NCBI RefSeq assembly: GCF_023078275.1
Contig: NC_062982.1
Location: forward strand, 20,672,695-20,736,694
Source of the DNA: Leguminivora glycinivorella
Lineage: Eukaryota > Arthropoda > Insecta > Lepidoptera > Tortricidae
DNA length: 64,000 nt
Direction: 5' to 3'
Positions within the stretch are counted from its first letter, which is position 1; every line of letters begins with the position of its first letter. The notes under the pieces were generated by a model, which did not search any database, had not been told where the DNA came from, and saw only the letters and a program-made list of their open reading frames with translations. Made by a program: the position numbers and the translations under genes. Shown here piece after piece: positions 1 through 10,689 of the stretch.

Positions 1-1189
1 TCCTTGAATTGATAGCAGAGCCCTACAAATCTCAATATTGAGTTACATAATCGGATAGCGATGAACGGTGAAATCTTGTGTTGATAATTTACGGGTAACA
101 TCAACGATATAATGTACCTACTAGTTACGAACATTTAGTTCGAAATATTATTGTTATACAATCAGTAATGCGGCTTATTCAATTCTTAAATTTTTGAAAA
201 TAATTATCATATCAAACTCCTTTCGGTTCAAAAAATCTTTCAACACTAGGTCATCTTTTATTCCTAAACTGGCCACCGTGTGGCTATTTATATCCCAGTG
301 CAATACAAATAACCTTCGCAATATGTTCATATTTTACTTCAAGCACTTCATCTCAGTTTTTTTTTTTTTGAAATATTGCACCTTTACTACCTGACACAAC
401 CAAATAATAATGACATTGAGCTTCAACCTCGCTTTAAGTTTTCTGAAAAATTGTTTCCCTAATATCCCAACTAAAAGGGTAATCAGAACATGGGTTCTAA
501 AACCCCCAAAGGTTGACGGATGTGTATCCCCCACGGACCAGCGTGAATAGTCACGTGTTCAAGTGGAATTGAAACGGAACGTGGGCCTCGACAAAAAAGA
601 GTTTTAGCCTGACGGATTAAATCAGACCGCTAGATGAAAATAGGATTTGCGGGTGCTTTAGTCTAGGTAATATATTGGCTGGGGTTGGTGGGAGAAATAT
701 TGGCGAATTAGATTAAAAAGGTGAATGGAGACCGAAATGATTTCTTTCGAAAAAATCTCCTTTTAAACGACGCAATCTTTAAATGTATCAGTGTGTATAA
801 TATACAAAATATAAAAAAGACACATTTAATGAAATGATACACATTTAATAAAAATAGAATTTGGTAAATATATATATTTTTTTATAAAAATCTCAAAAAC
901 TGTCATTTATTAATGTGGGCTGACCACAAGCGAAGTCAGATATATAATATATGTTACACACAAATATTTAAAAAAATCCTTTCGTGTTTTGTAGTAGAAG
1001 TGCATACAATCAAAATCATTATCGCAAAAATTTTACAAAGCTGCGGTTCAAAAAATCCGTACCGCTCAACAAAGGGATATATTGGTATCGTTTATTGTTG
1101 AGTATCCATTATTCAGCGAAGCAAAATCGCTGTGATACGAACTATCGGGTCTCAATACCTATTGGTCGGAAGTCGTACAGATTTAAACA
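1..1189. other. AT-rich stretch, no gene seen
   Basis: No reading frame here looks coding. Short frames of 60-100 codons are of the size expected by chance in AT-rich DNA. A moderately GC-rich patch at about 470-690 resembles no family I can name. Confidence 0.5.
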
Positions 1190-1262
1190 ATCGGCCCGAC
1201 CGTTGATCCCTGGGGTACGCCATTGTAAAACCAACGCTGAGTCCGCCGGCCGTTGTTTAAAT
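1190..1262 (-). pseudogene. Tiny reverse-transcriptase fragment (motif GVPQGS)
   Basis: Read on the minus strand, this short stretch encodes GVPQGSTVGPI, which matches the conserved RT motif GVPQGSxLGP of Jockey/CR1-type retrotransposons. The frame hits a stop two codons later and only about 18 upstream residues look compatible. The flanks are AT-rich and show no further RT motifs, so at most a scrap of an old element remains. The match is short and could be coincidental. Confidence 0.35.
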
Positions 1263-1721
1263 TTAAAAATGGCTACGTATTAAAACGAACATAATTGATT
1301 GGAATGGAAACTACGGATTGCGTTGAAGATCGTGTCATTACATCATATTTTAACGCTCAATCTGCTGTGGTGGCAGATCGTTTAAAGTTAAGCGTTGTGT
1401 ATTTTAAGCAATTTTTCATGATTTATTTGCAGTAATACTATAAACTGAACGTTTAATTCGCTCAGTTTATGTTGTCACTGGACTGATTTCATTACAGTAT
1501 GATAATGCATGACCTATATTAAGGTAGGCACAGCTATTTTCGTTGAATTATTATGTCATTACGAAGTGTTTCTACCTACAGTGTGCACGATATTTATAGA
1601 TTTAATTTGAGTGTTCAGATTCACAAAACTTAAGTAGCTAACTAAATCATAGCATCGAAAAGAAGCATGGATTTATTATTTCTTTGTTGTCATTTATCTT
1701 CAATAATTTATTGAATTTTGT

Positions 1722-2025
1722 GTGCGACTGCGACTTTCGATCCGGAGGTCGCGGGTTCGAACCCCGGCTCGTACCAATGAGTTTTCGGAACTTATGTGCG
1801 AAATGTTATTTGATATTTGCCAGTCGCTTTTCGGTGAAGGAAAACATCGTGAGGAATCCGGACTAATTCCAATAAAGCCTAGTTACCCTTCGGGTTGGAA
1901 AGTCAGATGGCAGTCGCTTTCGTAAAACTAGTGCCTACGCTAAATCTTGGGATTAGTGGTCAGATGCGGACCCCAGGCTCCCATGAGCCGTAGCAAATGC
2001 CGGGATAACACAAGGAGGATGATGA
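1722..2025 (+). mobile_element. tRNA-derived SINE, family 1
   Basis: The 5' end carries a tRNA-like pol III B box (GGTTCGAACCCC, about 1754-1765). A tRNA-unrelated body follows, ending in a GGATGATGA-type tail near 2020. A truncated copy of the same body lies reversed at 51667-51906 and a scrap at 38428-38495, which shows that it is a dispersed family. I recognise the body as a common lepidopteran SINE. The first part of the tRNA head (A box) is weak or missing. Confidence 0.8.
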
Positions 2026-3805
2026 CTCTATTGAGTTTAGTTTCGCGACTGCATTTCCGAACATAACCGCAACATTGCTCACATTGTCGCATAATGAATA
2101 CGAATCAATAACGGACTGATTACTGCATCCTTTGGTAATTATATCAGAATGGTTATTGGGGTAAATCGCATTCAATTGAAGGGTGTCATTAATATCGTTT
2201 GAATCATAAGCGAAATCTCCAAAACCACTCTAAAAGAGACCTAGAATTTCAATTTGGTTGTAACAGTTCTCAAGGTCATATTATGCTGGATATGGCAGGA
2301 CTTTATGAATTCACATAACCAATGCAGAAGCAAGGCCTACTTTAGTGTGGCGGCATTTCATTAAGGCCCCCACTTTACAGCGATCGCGCAATACAGGCAT
2401 TGTTGCACTATCGAGGGTTGCGAAACCTGATTATTTCTGCAATATCACATTTGCAGGTAAATTGTGAACGCGAAGCTGGTCGCGTGCCCTGGGGAGCATT
2501 TAATAGAATTAGGTATTAAATTTATGTTACACTATGTTTACCTATGACGCACAGTTGTGTTACCTACTAGGTAGTGACAATATTTTCGTAGGTAACGGCA
2601 GTCATTCTTTTTGTTTTTGATCGAGGTAACTATTTTAGAGACGGACACTAACCTCGAAGGAAAGCGACATCAACATTTAGCTCCCCGAATCTATTTATTT
2701 CTTACAACGATATGGGTAGTGTTCCAATTTTTGCTAGGTTAGCAGAAATATATGGTAAGGCACACCAGATAGAAACATCTTAATAGTTAACTTGAATTAT
2801 AATGCCTACCTAGTCTAGAGCACACAGACAGACATTGAGGACGAAATGGATAGAGAACATCATCAACTTAAAACTTTAAGGAAAGGCCAAATATAGCAAA
2901 AAATAGTAAACAATAATACCTGAACAGCCCTAGCGAAGCCGATTTATGACAATAATCTGGACGTGTCCGCCCAAAATCGGTTTTACATCGCATATAAGTG
3001 AAAATTTATATTCGGGGGTATTTAAACGCTCATTTAATCGCTACGGACGCGACCAGTTTGTATTAACACATTAGCATATTCGAATATGGCACTCGATTTA
3101 CTGGACTTATGAATTTAATCGACTTTAACTGCTTTAGATTTGAATAAGACCCTTTAACGCAAAATATATTTATAAATTGATTTGGAAGAATCTTTCATAA
3201 TACATATAATGGCTTCTTTAATCTGCCTTCGTTTGTATTTGAAGCAGCAAAAGCTTTATAAAAGCGGAATTTAGGTCTTGTTCAAGTTTATCTAAATAAC
3301 AATTAACATTTTTCGCAATATGCGAATATAGTACTTAACATTAGTCCCTTACCTAACAACATACTGTTGCAGGTTTACATCTACAGTTGCTTCACAAAGG
3401 TAACCTAAAGTGTGGATCTTTCAATGTCCCTTGTGGCTTGGATGTCAATTTGTCAGTTAAAGTCCTTTAAAAGCAACCTACCTGTTTTTATTCCATCTGC
3501 TTTGAGTTTTGAATGAATGAATTTTGCATTGTTACGTTAATTTTTATTTTAACCGATAAGCGAGCGATTAAGCAGTATAAGTACGTTAACAAAACGGTTT
3601 ATAGTGCCTAGTAACTTTAATTAGAGCTTAAGTGCTCAATCATTTGTCGCAAACGACATTTTACATTGTAAGTTGTAACAAAGATCGACTTAAATGTAAT
3701 CTTGGCAATATAAAGCTTTTAATACTAACTCGTTTGCAGGAGATGTTCAATAGTGTATAATATGTCAAAGAACTACGCGTAAGATTTCATTTATATTTAT
3801 ACGTT
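2026..3805. other. AT-rich stretch, no gene seen
   Basis: About 1.8 kb without a convincing reading frame, tRNA or repeat. A possible minor exon-like segment (TTTGCAG before 3740 and GTAAGA after 3779) encloses only about 40 bases open in one frame. It is too weak to call. Confidence 0.45.
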
Positions 3806-3812
3806 AGCTAAT
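3806..3812 (+). repeat. Target-site duplication of the Jockey-type element, left copy
   Basis: AGCTAAT here recurs at 10558-10564, at the other end of the interrupted non-LTR element. It directly abuts the T-run that is the element's A-rich tail on the minus strand. Seven bases is within the usual range for target-primed insertion. Confidence 0.7.
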
Positions 3813-4106
3813 TTTTATTTTATTTTTTTTTTTTTATTGAGAAAGAAACAAACGGTCACATACAGTATGAGATACATATGTTGTTATTGCATTTACAATA
3901 GACCTATAGTTTCCTTAAAGAATATAAGTGCTTAATTTTATTAACTACATATATACATATTCAGTTGTATAAGATAGATGCTTAAATTGTAATCATTTGC
4001 ATAATAGGTACAAAGAACATACTTACCCATTATGCAAATTACTGCGAGTGTTAACAAACTAATTTAAACCTTACTAATGATTAGAATACGATACATTTTG
4101 GATAAT
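3813..4106 (-). mobile_element. 3' UTR and A-rich tail of Jockey-type retrotransposon
   Basis: This region follows the stop codon of the RT reading frame on the minus strand. It ends in an oligo(A)-rich tail, seen on the plus strand as the T-run at 3812-3838. It is the 3' end of the element whose ORF occupies 4107-5695. Confidence 0.8.
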
Positions 4107-5695
4107 TCAACTTTGCAAACAAAATGCTTTCTTTAAATCGCTAATACTACAGTTAAAAACATCAATGTTTGAAAGATTAACACTTTCATTATATAGTTTA
4201 CAGACACGCCTTATAAACATATTTCGTGCATAGCATGTTCGACTGAACGGGATAGCAAATAGTTCCTTTTTACGACATTTACGCTGACGCGCACGAGGGA
4301 CTTTAATGTTTATTTCTTCAAGCAACGAGGGGATCGCTAATTTCGAGTGTAATATTTTATAAAGTAAGACCGAGTCTACGCAGTCACGGCGGTCTTTAAG
4401 AGGCTGAATTTTATAATGCTTTAATGAGGAGGTGTAATCGGCATAGTCATGACCTGTTCTATAATCTAACGTTTTTACGAATTTCTTTTGGAGCCTCTCG
4501 ATTCTGTCAATATGAACAGCATGGAAAGGCTTCCAAACAGCGCATGCAAATTCTAAACGACTCCTGACATAGCTATTGTACAGTGTTATATAACTAAAAG
4601 AATTATTAAAAGGCTTGCAGACTCGTAGGATAAAACCTAATTGCTTAAACGATTTTGTGACTACGTTATCAATATGGGGAATAAACGACATCTTTGAATC
4701 CATTGTCACACCGAGATCTCGGATTTGGGTTACTCTATTTAATGTTTTATTAGAAATAGTATAATTATGATCAATATTTTTCTTTTTTCTAGTAAAAGTT
4801 ATAATACTACACTTTTCATTGTTCAGAAATAAATTATTATCATTGCAGTATCTCTCTAAGTTAATTAAATCCTCTTGTAGTAGATCACAATCTGAGCCAT
4901 CTCTAATGGTTTTATAAATCTTAGCATCATCCGCGTAAAGTAATACTTTAGAATGCTTAATGTAGTCTGTTATATCATTTATATATAGCACAAAAAGAAG
5001 AGGTCCTAAATGAGATCCCTGTGGGACTCCTGATGTGACAACCCTGTACTGCGATGTGTAACCGGACAATACAACTGCCTGTGTTCTAGATTCAATATAT
5101 GATTTTATCCAACGATAGAGATCACCGTGTATACCGAGTTGCCATAGCTTATTTAACAATGTGCTGTGACAGATTTTATCGAATGCCTTGGCAAAATCGG
5201 TATACACGGCATCTACACAGTGTCCACTATCCATAGCCCTAATAACGTCTCCTGTAAAAATCAACAAATTACTATCCACCGAACGACCTTTAAAGAAACC
5301 ATGCTGGTGGGGGGTAATATGATCCTTAACAACTTCGAAGAGTTGACATTTAACTATCTTTTCGAGAATTTTACTGAACTGGCAGAGTTTCGATATAGGT
5401 CGGTACTTTTCGACTTCATGGCTTACTTTTCCTTTTGGTATTGGAGTTATCCAAGCCTGTTTCCATATTTTTGGCACACATCCATTACTTATTGATTTTT
5501 TGAATAGGTAACATAAGGGTTTTGTCAGAAAATTAGAACATTTTTTTATAAAAAGAGGGTGTACCCCGTCCGGACCGGAACCTTTATGAATATTGATAGC
5601 ATTTAACTGATTTAGAACAATTTTAGTTGTAATTTCTATAGAATTTATATCAATGGGAGGATGTGACAGTGAATCTAAACTATTACTAACATTAG
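4107..5695 (-). CDS. Jockey-superfamily non-LTR retrotransposon ORF2, RT part (interrupted)
   Basis: This is the reverse-transcriptase part of ORF2 of a non-LTR retrotransposon, which copies element RNA into a nicked chromosomal site. The open frame nominally starts at 5834, but its first 46 residues are encoded by the LTR of a later insertion. The true element sequence begins at 5695. Numbering from 5834, RT motifs in order are GPDG (88-90), YRPIS (144-148), YTDFAKAFD with the first catalytic Asp (211-219), GVPQGS (269-274) and YADD (300-303). A C-terminal region with DRR and WKPF follows. No stop or frameshift is seen from 5695 to the natural stop at 4107. The endonuclease domain is absent because the element is 5'-truncated. 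The upstream part of the same frame continues at 10557-10316, beyond the inserted LTR element. Clade assignment (Jockey versus CR1) is inferred from motifs only. Confidence 0.9.
5692..5695 (+). repeat. 4-bp target duplication TTAG of the LTR element (left)
   Basis: TTAG precedes the 5' LTR and recurs at 10312-10315 just after the 3' LTR. Removing one copy with the element restores an uninterrupted Jockey frame, with N-M-S-N joined to V-S-N-S. Confidence 0.85.
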
Positions 5696-5993
5696 TGTTA
5701 GAGTAATTATTTATTAATGCCTTATTTTGATTTATCTTACTGTCATTTATGATGAAAGTATTAAAGAATATCAATTGACTAATAGTAGTCACTGAGTTTC
5801 CGCCATGTTGGAATGTTATAAAAATGGCGGACAAGCAGTGACGGTGGCCAGTTCGAGTACAGACGAGTAGTAGTGAAGAAGTCTTGAATTATTTATTGTA
5901 AATTGGTTGTTAATATTTTTGTTATAAGTGAATAAAGTAAATGTGATGGTACAAGTAATAGTTTTCATCATCAACCTGGTAATATCCCCAACA
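5696..5993 (+). repeat. 5' LTR (298 bp) of non-autonomous LTR retrotransposon
   Basis: The LTR begins TGTTAG and ends CCCCAACA (TG...CA). Compared by eye with 10014-10311 it is the same length and shows no difference. A TATA box (TATAAAA, 5817-5823) followed by a polyadenylation signal (AATAAA, 5931-5936) gives a U3-R-U5 order on the plus strand. By chance the minus strand is open across most of it. This adds a spurious 46-residue N-terminus to the neighbouring Jockey frame. Confidence 0.92.
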
Positions 5994-7500
5994 GTTCAGA
6001 AGTTGGACGAAACAAAAATCGATAAGATTTTTGCCACGCCGCACAAGTGTAAGGTTTTTTTTTTTTTTTAGTCAAAATAATGTAACGGATTTATTTAACG
6101 AAACGTGCATTTAAATTGCTTTGGTAAGTGAGACATGTATTATATTTATTTCTTAAAATTAAACTTCATGTTCTGAAACTGGTTTGATAATCTACCCTCA
6201 TGGCAGTATAAATTGATGAGCTCTCATTATTGTTTTATTTAAAAGATGACTTACTTTTGTACCTAAAAATCTTTTTACAAAAGGTGTGTAACATTACATT
6301 GCCCATTAGTTATTGAAACACATAAATCTGATAACTATATGACTAGTATATTCTGGATACACAATAAGCGCCGTCATATGATACGTCATTCAGTTTGTGA
6401 CAGTAAAATTTCATAAATTAATTGGCATAAGGAAATCGTGGAATTATGAGTAAAGTAAATTTGTATCTTATCAATAGAAATAAAGTTCTGATTAAACGAC
6501 TGCTTTATTTAACGATGCCTCGAGCTGTTAAACACAAGCCATTTTATGTTGTTTCCGAAAAGTGGTGTAATTTATTCCAACGAGGCAATTGTCCTGCTGT
6601 TGTATTCTGTTATTATAATATAATTATACATATTCGAGCTTATCAAGTTATACAGATCAGATAAACAATTAAACATTCATACTGAATGAAATACGCTGTG
6701 TAAAATATGTTCTCATAAAGTACTTCAATAATTTAATCCCTCGTGTCCGGTAACACAAGATTGGTAAAAATTATGTATACTTATGAAAAGTTGATCTCAA
6801 TTCAAACTGAGAATTATAATGCAGTTCTTAATTTTGATATTTAATGCTTTAAGTATGATTTTGAACAAAAACGATTCCTGTTCATTTGCAAATACATATT
6901 TAATAGTGAATTTAACATATTATATTAACCGTTAAAATTGAAGTTGTGCAATTGTGGGTCTTAATTCTGTTAAGTACTGAATTTAAATAAACAACTTTGA
7001 TAATAAGGTTGCCAACCCCTGGTATGAATAATGGAGAGTAAGTTGTATCTCTAATCATCTTCAGATATTTTATGATAACTCGTTATAAAAATGTTTAGCG
7101 TTTTAAAGTTTTAAAACTCAACGAATTGAAATGTGTTGTTTTTCAACGTTTTATTTCACGAATTGGACTGATTGATCTCATTTTGATTGTTGACGGTATG
7201 CTACCACATTTATGAATACTATTCTATAATGGCCAGTGATGGCAGAATTATTTAATCAAAGTAACGTATAAAATAAAATTCTTCGCATTTTACCATGGTG
7301 ATCATGGATTCATGGGTGATAATTCGATGGGAAATCGAAAAATTACATCTATGGTGTGAATAAATATCATTAAGACATGTTTCAGACTATTAGTAATATC
7401 TGTTTGCTTCTTAAGAATAACGATTCAATCTTGATATGCTTATATATTATGGTACATGTGACATGACATGGGTGATGGTCACATGTAGTCATATATAGAG
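5994..7500. other. Non-coding interior of LTR element, left part
   Basis: AT-rich sequence with frequent stops in all frames. The longest plus frame (6446-6664, 72 codons) has no recognisable motif and is probably random. Confidence 0.7.
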
Positions 7501-7814
7501 TCATATGTAGAGTCAGTCATATGTAGAGTCAGTCATATGTAGAGTCAGTCATATGTAGAGTCAGTCATATGTAGAGTCAGTCATATGTAGAGTCAGTCAT
7601 ATGTAGAGTCAGTCATATGTAGAGTCAGTCATATGTAGAGTCAGTCATATGTAGAGTCAGTCATATGTAGAGTCAGTCATATGTAGAGTCAGTCATATGT
7701 AGAGTCAGTCATATGTAGAGTCAGTCATATGTAGAGTCAGTCATATGTAGAGTCAGTCATATGTAGAGTCAGTCATATGTAGAGTCAGTCATATGTAGAG
7801 TCAGTCATATGTAG
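7501..7814 (+). repeat. 16-bp minisatellite, about 19.6 units
   Basis: The unit TCATATGTAGAGTCAG is repeated head to tail with essentially no variation between units. Shorter, diverged units precede it from about 7480. Each unit contains the palindrome CATATG. The homogeneity implies recent expansion or recent replication of the whole element. Confidence 0.97.
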
Positions 7815-7904
7815 TACGCGTAAACTCGAGTATTTTGACCCCAGTATAAAATAATGACTTGAGCCAGGGTATTGCACAATGAATCGTATCTTGTGGAATA
7901 AATG

Positions 7905-8045
7905 GTTGACGCACGCGGATGGACGTGCGGGATTTAGAGCGCGTGGATGAACGTGCGAGATTTAAAGCGCGTGGATGAACGTGCGAGATTCAAAGCGCGT
8001 GGATATACGTGCATAACATTTAAGCACGTTGATGAACGTGAAAGA
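7905..8045 (+). repeat. 28-bp tandem repeat, about 5 units
   Basis: Variants of GCGCGTGGATGAACGTGCGA plus eight AT-rich bases recur about every 28-29 bases. The units are more diverged than those of the neighbouring 16-bp satellite, especially at the right end. Confidence 0.85.
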
Positions 8046-9165
8046 CTCCTTTCAACCTTTATAAATACATGAAACATTAATATAAAAGTACAACATAAAT
8101 GACTGTGCCTTAATATCAGAATGTATATTATTTGCGACTTTTGATTGGATAAAGCAGTACAGCAATAATTACATATTTATCTTTTGGCTACGTGTAATAC
8201 GTGTATCCAGTTCTTTACATGTTTTATAATAGTCTTAGGTGATCAAGAATAAAGTAACAAAAAAAGAGACTTTATTGATAACATATAAAACTTATTACCT
8301 AGCAGGTTTAGCTCGTAAAATATTAAAAGTGAAGTACTTAAACTTTGTATCGGTTATGAAGAGACCTATTAGATTTAAAATAAAATCGTTACTAACGACT
8401 AGTTTCCCTTTCATAGATAAAAGAAATAAATTGAAAATGTGCAATTTGAAATCTAGAGAGCAAACATTAATAATCTTTTGTCTTTAAATTCGCGAAAGCT
8501 CTTCATGAAAAGAAAATATATACTTGCTTTATGTGTGAATAGATCTTTTGATAATTAAATGAATTGCTTACCACTTGCGGCTTGTAATCAGCGCGAATAA
8601 AGATACGTCGGATATCGTATTTGGTTTTTCATACGACACGGTATATATAAAAAAAAAAGAGATTATGTATATAATGTCTGACGGGTGTCGCTATTGTTGA
8701 CCTGTAACCTAAATAGTATATGTACAAAGAGTTTTTCTATTTCGGCATACTATTGCATCAATCTTAGCTAGTACCTAAAATAATAATAATAATAACAGGA
8801 TAAAAAAAAAATAAGGACCTACACCGTAGTCGTGTACTTGCGATTAGTCTTAAATGGTTGCGTAATATAATATGTTTACGTTACAAATGGTAAATATTAA
8901 CTAGGCGCGATATTTTATTGACAGGTCATTTGAGTATTTAAAGATTCTGTAAATGTGTATGGTATATACATCTGAAAAATCTTGAATATAATTACTCAGT
9001 ATATATAAACAGTAGATATATTAATAGGCGATGACAATAATTTAATTAATCATAACGACTATCGATACATTATGACTTATTGAATTGATTACCGAACCAT
9101 AATCGTTTTACCATAATTTCGAAGCAGTCGAAATTATGTTCCTAAAGAAAGTGTTGCAAGTTTCA
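8046..9165. other. Non-coding interior of LTR element, middle part
   Basis: AT-rich. The frame at 8239-8487 (82 codons, lysine-rich) has no recognisable domain. No promoter or terminator stands out. Confidence 0.6.
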
Positions 9166-9312
9166 GATCAAGGACCGAGGAGCGTCCAGGTGAAAGGGCC
9201 AGGGTCTGGTATTCGTTTACCACCCAGGAGTGCCCAGGTGAGAGGGTCGGGGTGTAGATTCACTTCCGACCCAGGAGTGCCCAGGTGAGAGGATCAGGGT
9301 AAAGATACCTCT
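9166..9312 (+). repeat. GC-rich imperfect tandem repeat, 3 units
   Basis: Three units of about 50-58 bp share the core GGAGTGCCCAGGTGAGAGG or a close variant, followed by a GGGT-rich stretch. They lie at the left edge of the only GC-rich island inside the LTR element. Confidence 0.75.
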
Positions 9313-9530
9313 GTTTCGATCGTCCACCGTGGGTCCTCATACGCTGGCATGGTATGCGAGCTTGCGTCTGGCGGCGCAATGTCCGGCGTCCGTGATGAGC
9401 AGCATCGGCAGCACTATCCAGGCTGACAGAGCTTGGGTGGCCCATGATGCTGTTGCAGCGGACGGGTACATCATGTTGCCGAAGCCCGTGGCGGCACGGG
9501 AATTTCATTCAATCGTGTGATGAGGTGGTG
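9313..9530. other. GC-rich island with overlapping open frames inside LTR element
   Basis: This island is clearly richer in GC than the rest of the element. It is open on the plus strand (9329-9520, 63 codons) and on the minus strand in two frames. One minus frame has a hydrophobic stretch (SAWIVLPMLLITDAG) followed by a basic segment and a stop. I recognise none of these products. The island could be a captured host exon fragment, or simply stop-poor because of its composition. Confidence 0.4.
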
Positions 9531-10013
9531 ATGTCATAAAACCGTGTAAATATGTTCTTTTTGCTTGTTTCGCGAGTGAAGTGTGAAGTGAAGTGTTGCA
9601 TTGTTTACTTAAATATGTTTATAACTTGTGAAATTAATTTAATTATCATAATTTAATTAGATGTAATGAATTCAATTGAATGTAATGAATTTAATTAGAT
9701 GTAATTAATTTAATTAATTTAATTGTATCGAAGTTAATGTTATTCATATATTTATTTTTCACGGGCCTATATTTCTTGATAAGATTTATGGAAATATTTA
9801 AAAATCCATTTTATAGCATATCGTAATTATGTGGTAAAGGTATCGGTATGAAGTGAAGTGATGTTTTGTATTTCTATTGTTTAAGAATTATTTCAAATGC
9901 ATATTATACTACACTTTTATAATCTTTTTCTTGTATAAACTGATAGTCTTTCTTTTGAATTATTTCACATTAAGTTTTGGCGAAGGGTCTCGCCTCGAAC
10001 AGGATGGCCGAGC

Positions 10014-10311
10014 TGTTAGAGTAATTATTTATTAATGCCTTATTTTGATTTATCTTACTGTCATTTATGATGAAAGTATTAAAGAATATCAATTGACTAA
10101 TAGTAGTCACTGAGTTTCCGCCATGTTGGAATGTTATAAAAATGGCGGACAAGCAGTGACGGTGGCCAGTTCGAGTACAGACGAGTAGTAGTGAAGAAGT
10201 CTTGAATTATTTATTGTAAATTGGTTGTTAATATTTTTGTTATAAGTGAATAAAGTAAATGTGATGGTACAAGTAATAGTTTTCATCATCAACCTGGTAA
10301 TATCCCCAACA
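10014..10311 (+). repeat. 3' LTR (298 bp) of non-autonomous LTR retrotransposon
   Basis: Same sequence and length as 5696-5993, with TATA and AATAAA at equivalent places. It is followed directly by the second TTAG (10312-10315). Short minus-strand frames here duplicate the spurious N-terminus seen at the 5' LTR. Confidence 0.92.
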
Positions 10312-10315
10312 TTAG

Positions 10316-10557
10316 ACATATTGTATATCTCAAAAACAGAATGGAAATAATCATTAAAGTAATTACATATTTGTATGGCATCTGAAGATGAGTTACCATT
10401 ATAAGACATCGTTTGAGGGAGTTTATTTTTGGAAAATACTGACTTAACATAGGTCCAAAAAAAGGCTGGATGCGTTTTTATTTTGTTCTCCGAATAAGCA
10501 ATATAACTTTTATAGCATTGAGTCTCCATTTTCTCGGCCCGTTTTCTTAAATTTAAA
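10316..10557 (-). CDS. Upstream part of the interrupted Jockey-type ORF2
   Basis: The minus strand encodes the linker between endonuclease and RT domains of the same non-LTR element found at 4107-5695. It runs from about RKRAEK through the in-frame Met at 10529 to N-M-S-N at the TTAG duplication. The open frame continues artificially into the LTR down to 10134. The element is truncated at about 10557, where the 7-bp duplication AGCTAAT (10558-10564) begins. Stop codons occur upstream of that point. The endonuclease domain and ORF1 are therefore missing, as is usual for 5'-truncated LINE insertions. Confidence 0.82.
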
Positions 10558-10564
10558 AGCTAAT
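10558..10564 (+). repeat. Target-site duplication of the Jockey-type element, right copy
   Basis: AGCTAAT matches 3806-3812. It marks the 5'-truncation point of the minus-strand non-LTR element and gives it a total length of about 2.1 kb without the LTR insertion. Confidence 0.7.
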
Positions 10565-10689
10565 GGTCAAAACGATAGTAAAACAAGCAATCAAGTAACA
10601 GTTGTGTTCAGAAAATCTGGTCACAAAAAACAAATCACCGTTTGCAGCACAGCATCTGAAACAGACCAAACTCTTGTTAGTAAACTTAC

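Larger units (their letters stand above)
5696..10311 (+). mobile_element. Young non-autonomous LTR retrotransposon (LARD-like), 4616 bp
   Basis: The element is defined by two apparently identical 298-bp LTRs (5696-5993 and 10014-10311), TG...CA ends and a TTAG target duplication. Its interior of 4020 bp contains no reading frame longer than about 82 codons and none of the motifs of gag, protease, RT, RNase H or integrase. Known non-autonomous LTR elements of this design (LARDs) depend on proteins of a related full element. The tract after the 5' LTR has TTGGACG about nine bases in, which may be part of a primer-binding site. The stretch before the 3' LTR (AGGATGGCCGAGC) is only loosely purine-rich. 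The interior holds a 16-bp satellite, a 28-bp tandem repeat and a GC-rich island, listed separately. The superfamily (BEL, gypsy or other) cannot be decided from what is present. Confidence 0.88.

Noticed and set aside
7501..7814. Regular short repeats that might be a CRISPR array
   Set aside because: Units are contiguous 16-mers without unique spacers, in a eukaryotic genome. It is a minisatellite.
9970..10152. Separate 60-residue protein identical to the start of the RT frame
   Set aside because: It is the same LTR present twice, so the identity reflects the two LTRs and not a gene.
10134..10529. 131-residue frame as one protein
   Set aside because: Only the first ~72 residues belong to the Jockey element; the rest is LTR sequence read on the minus strand.
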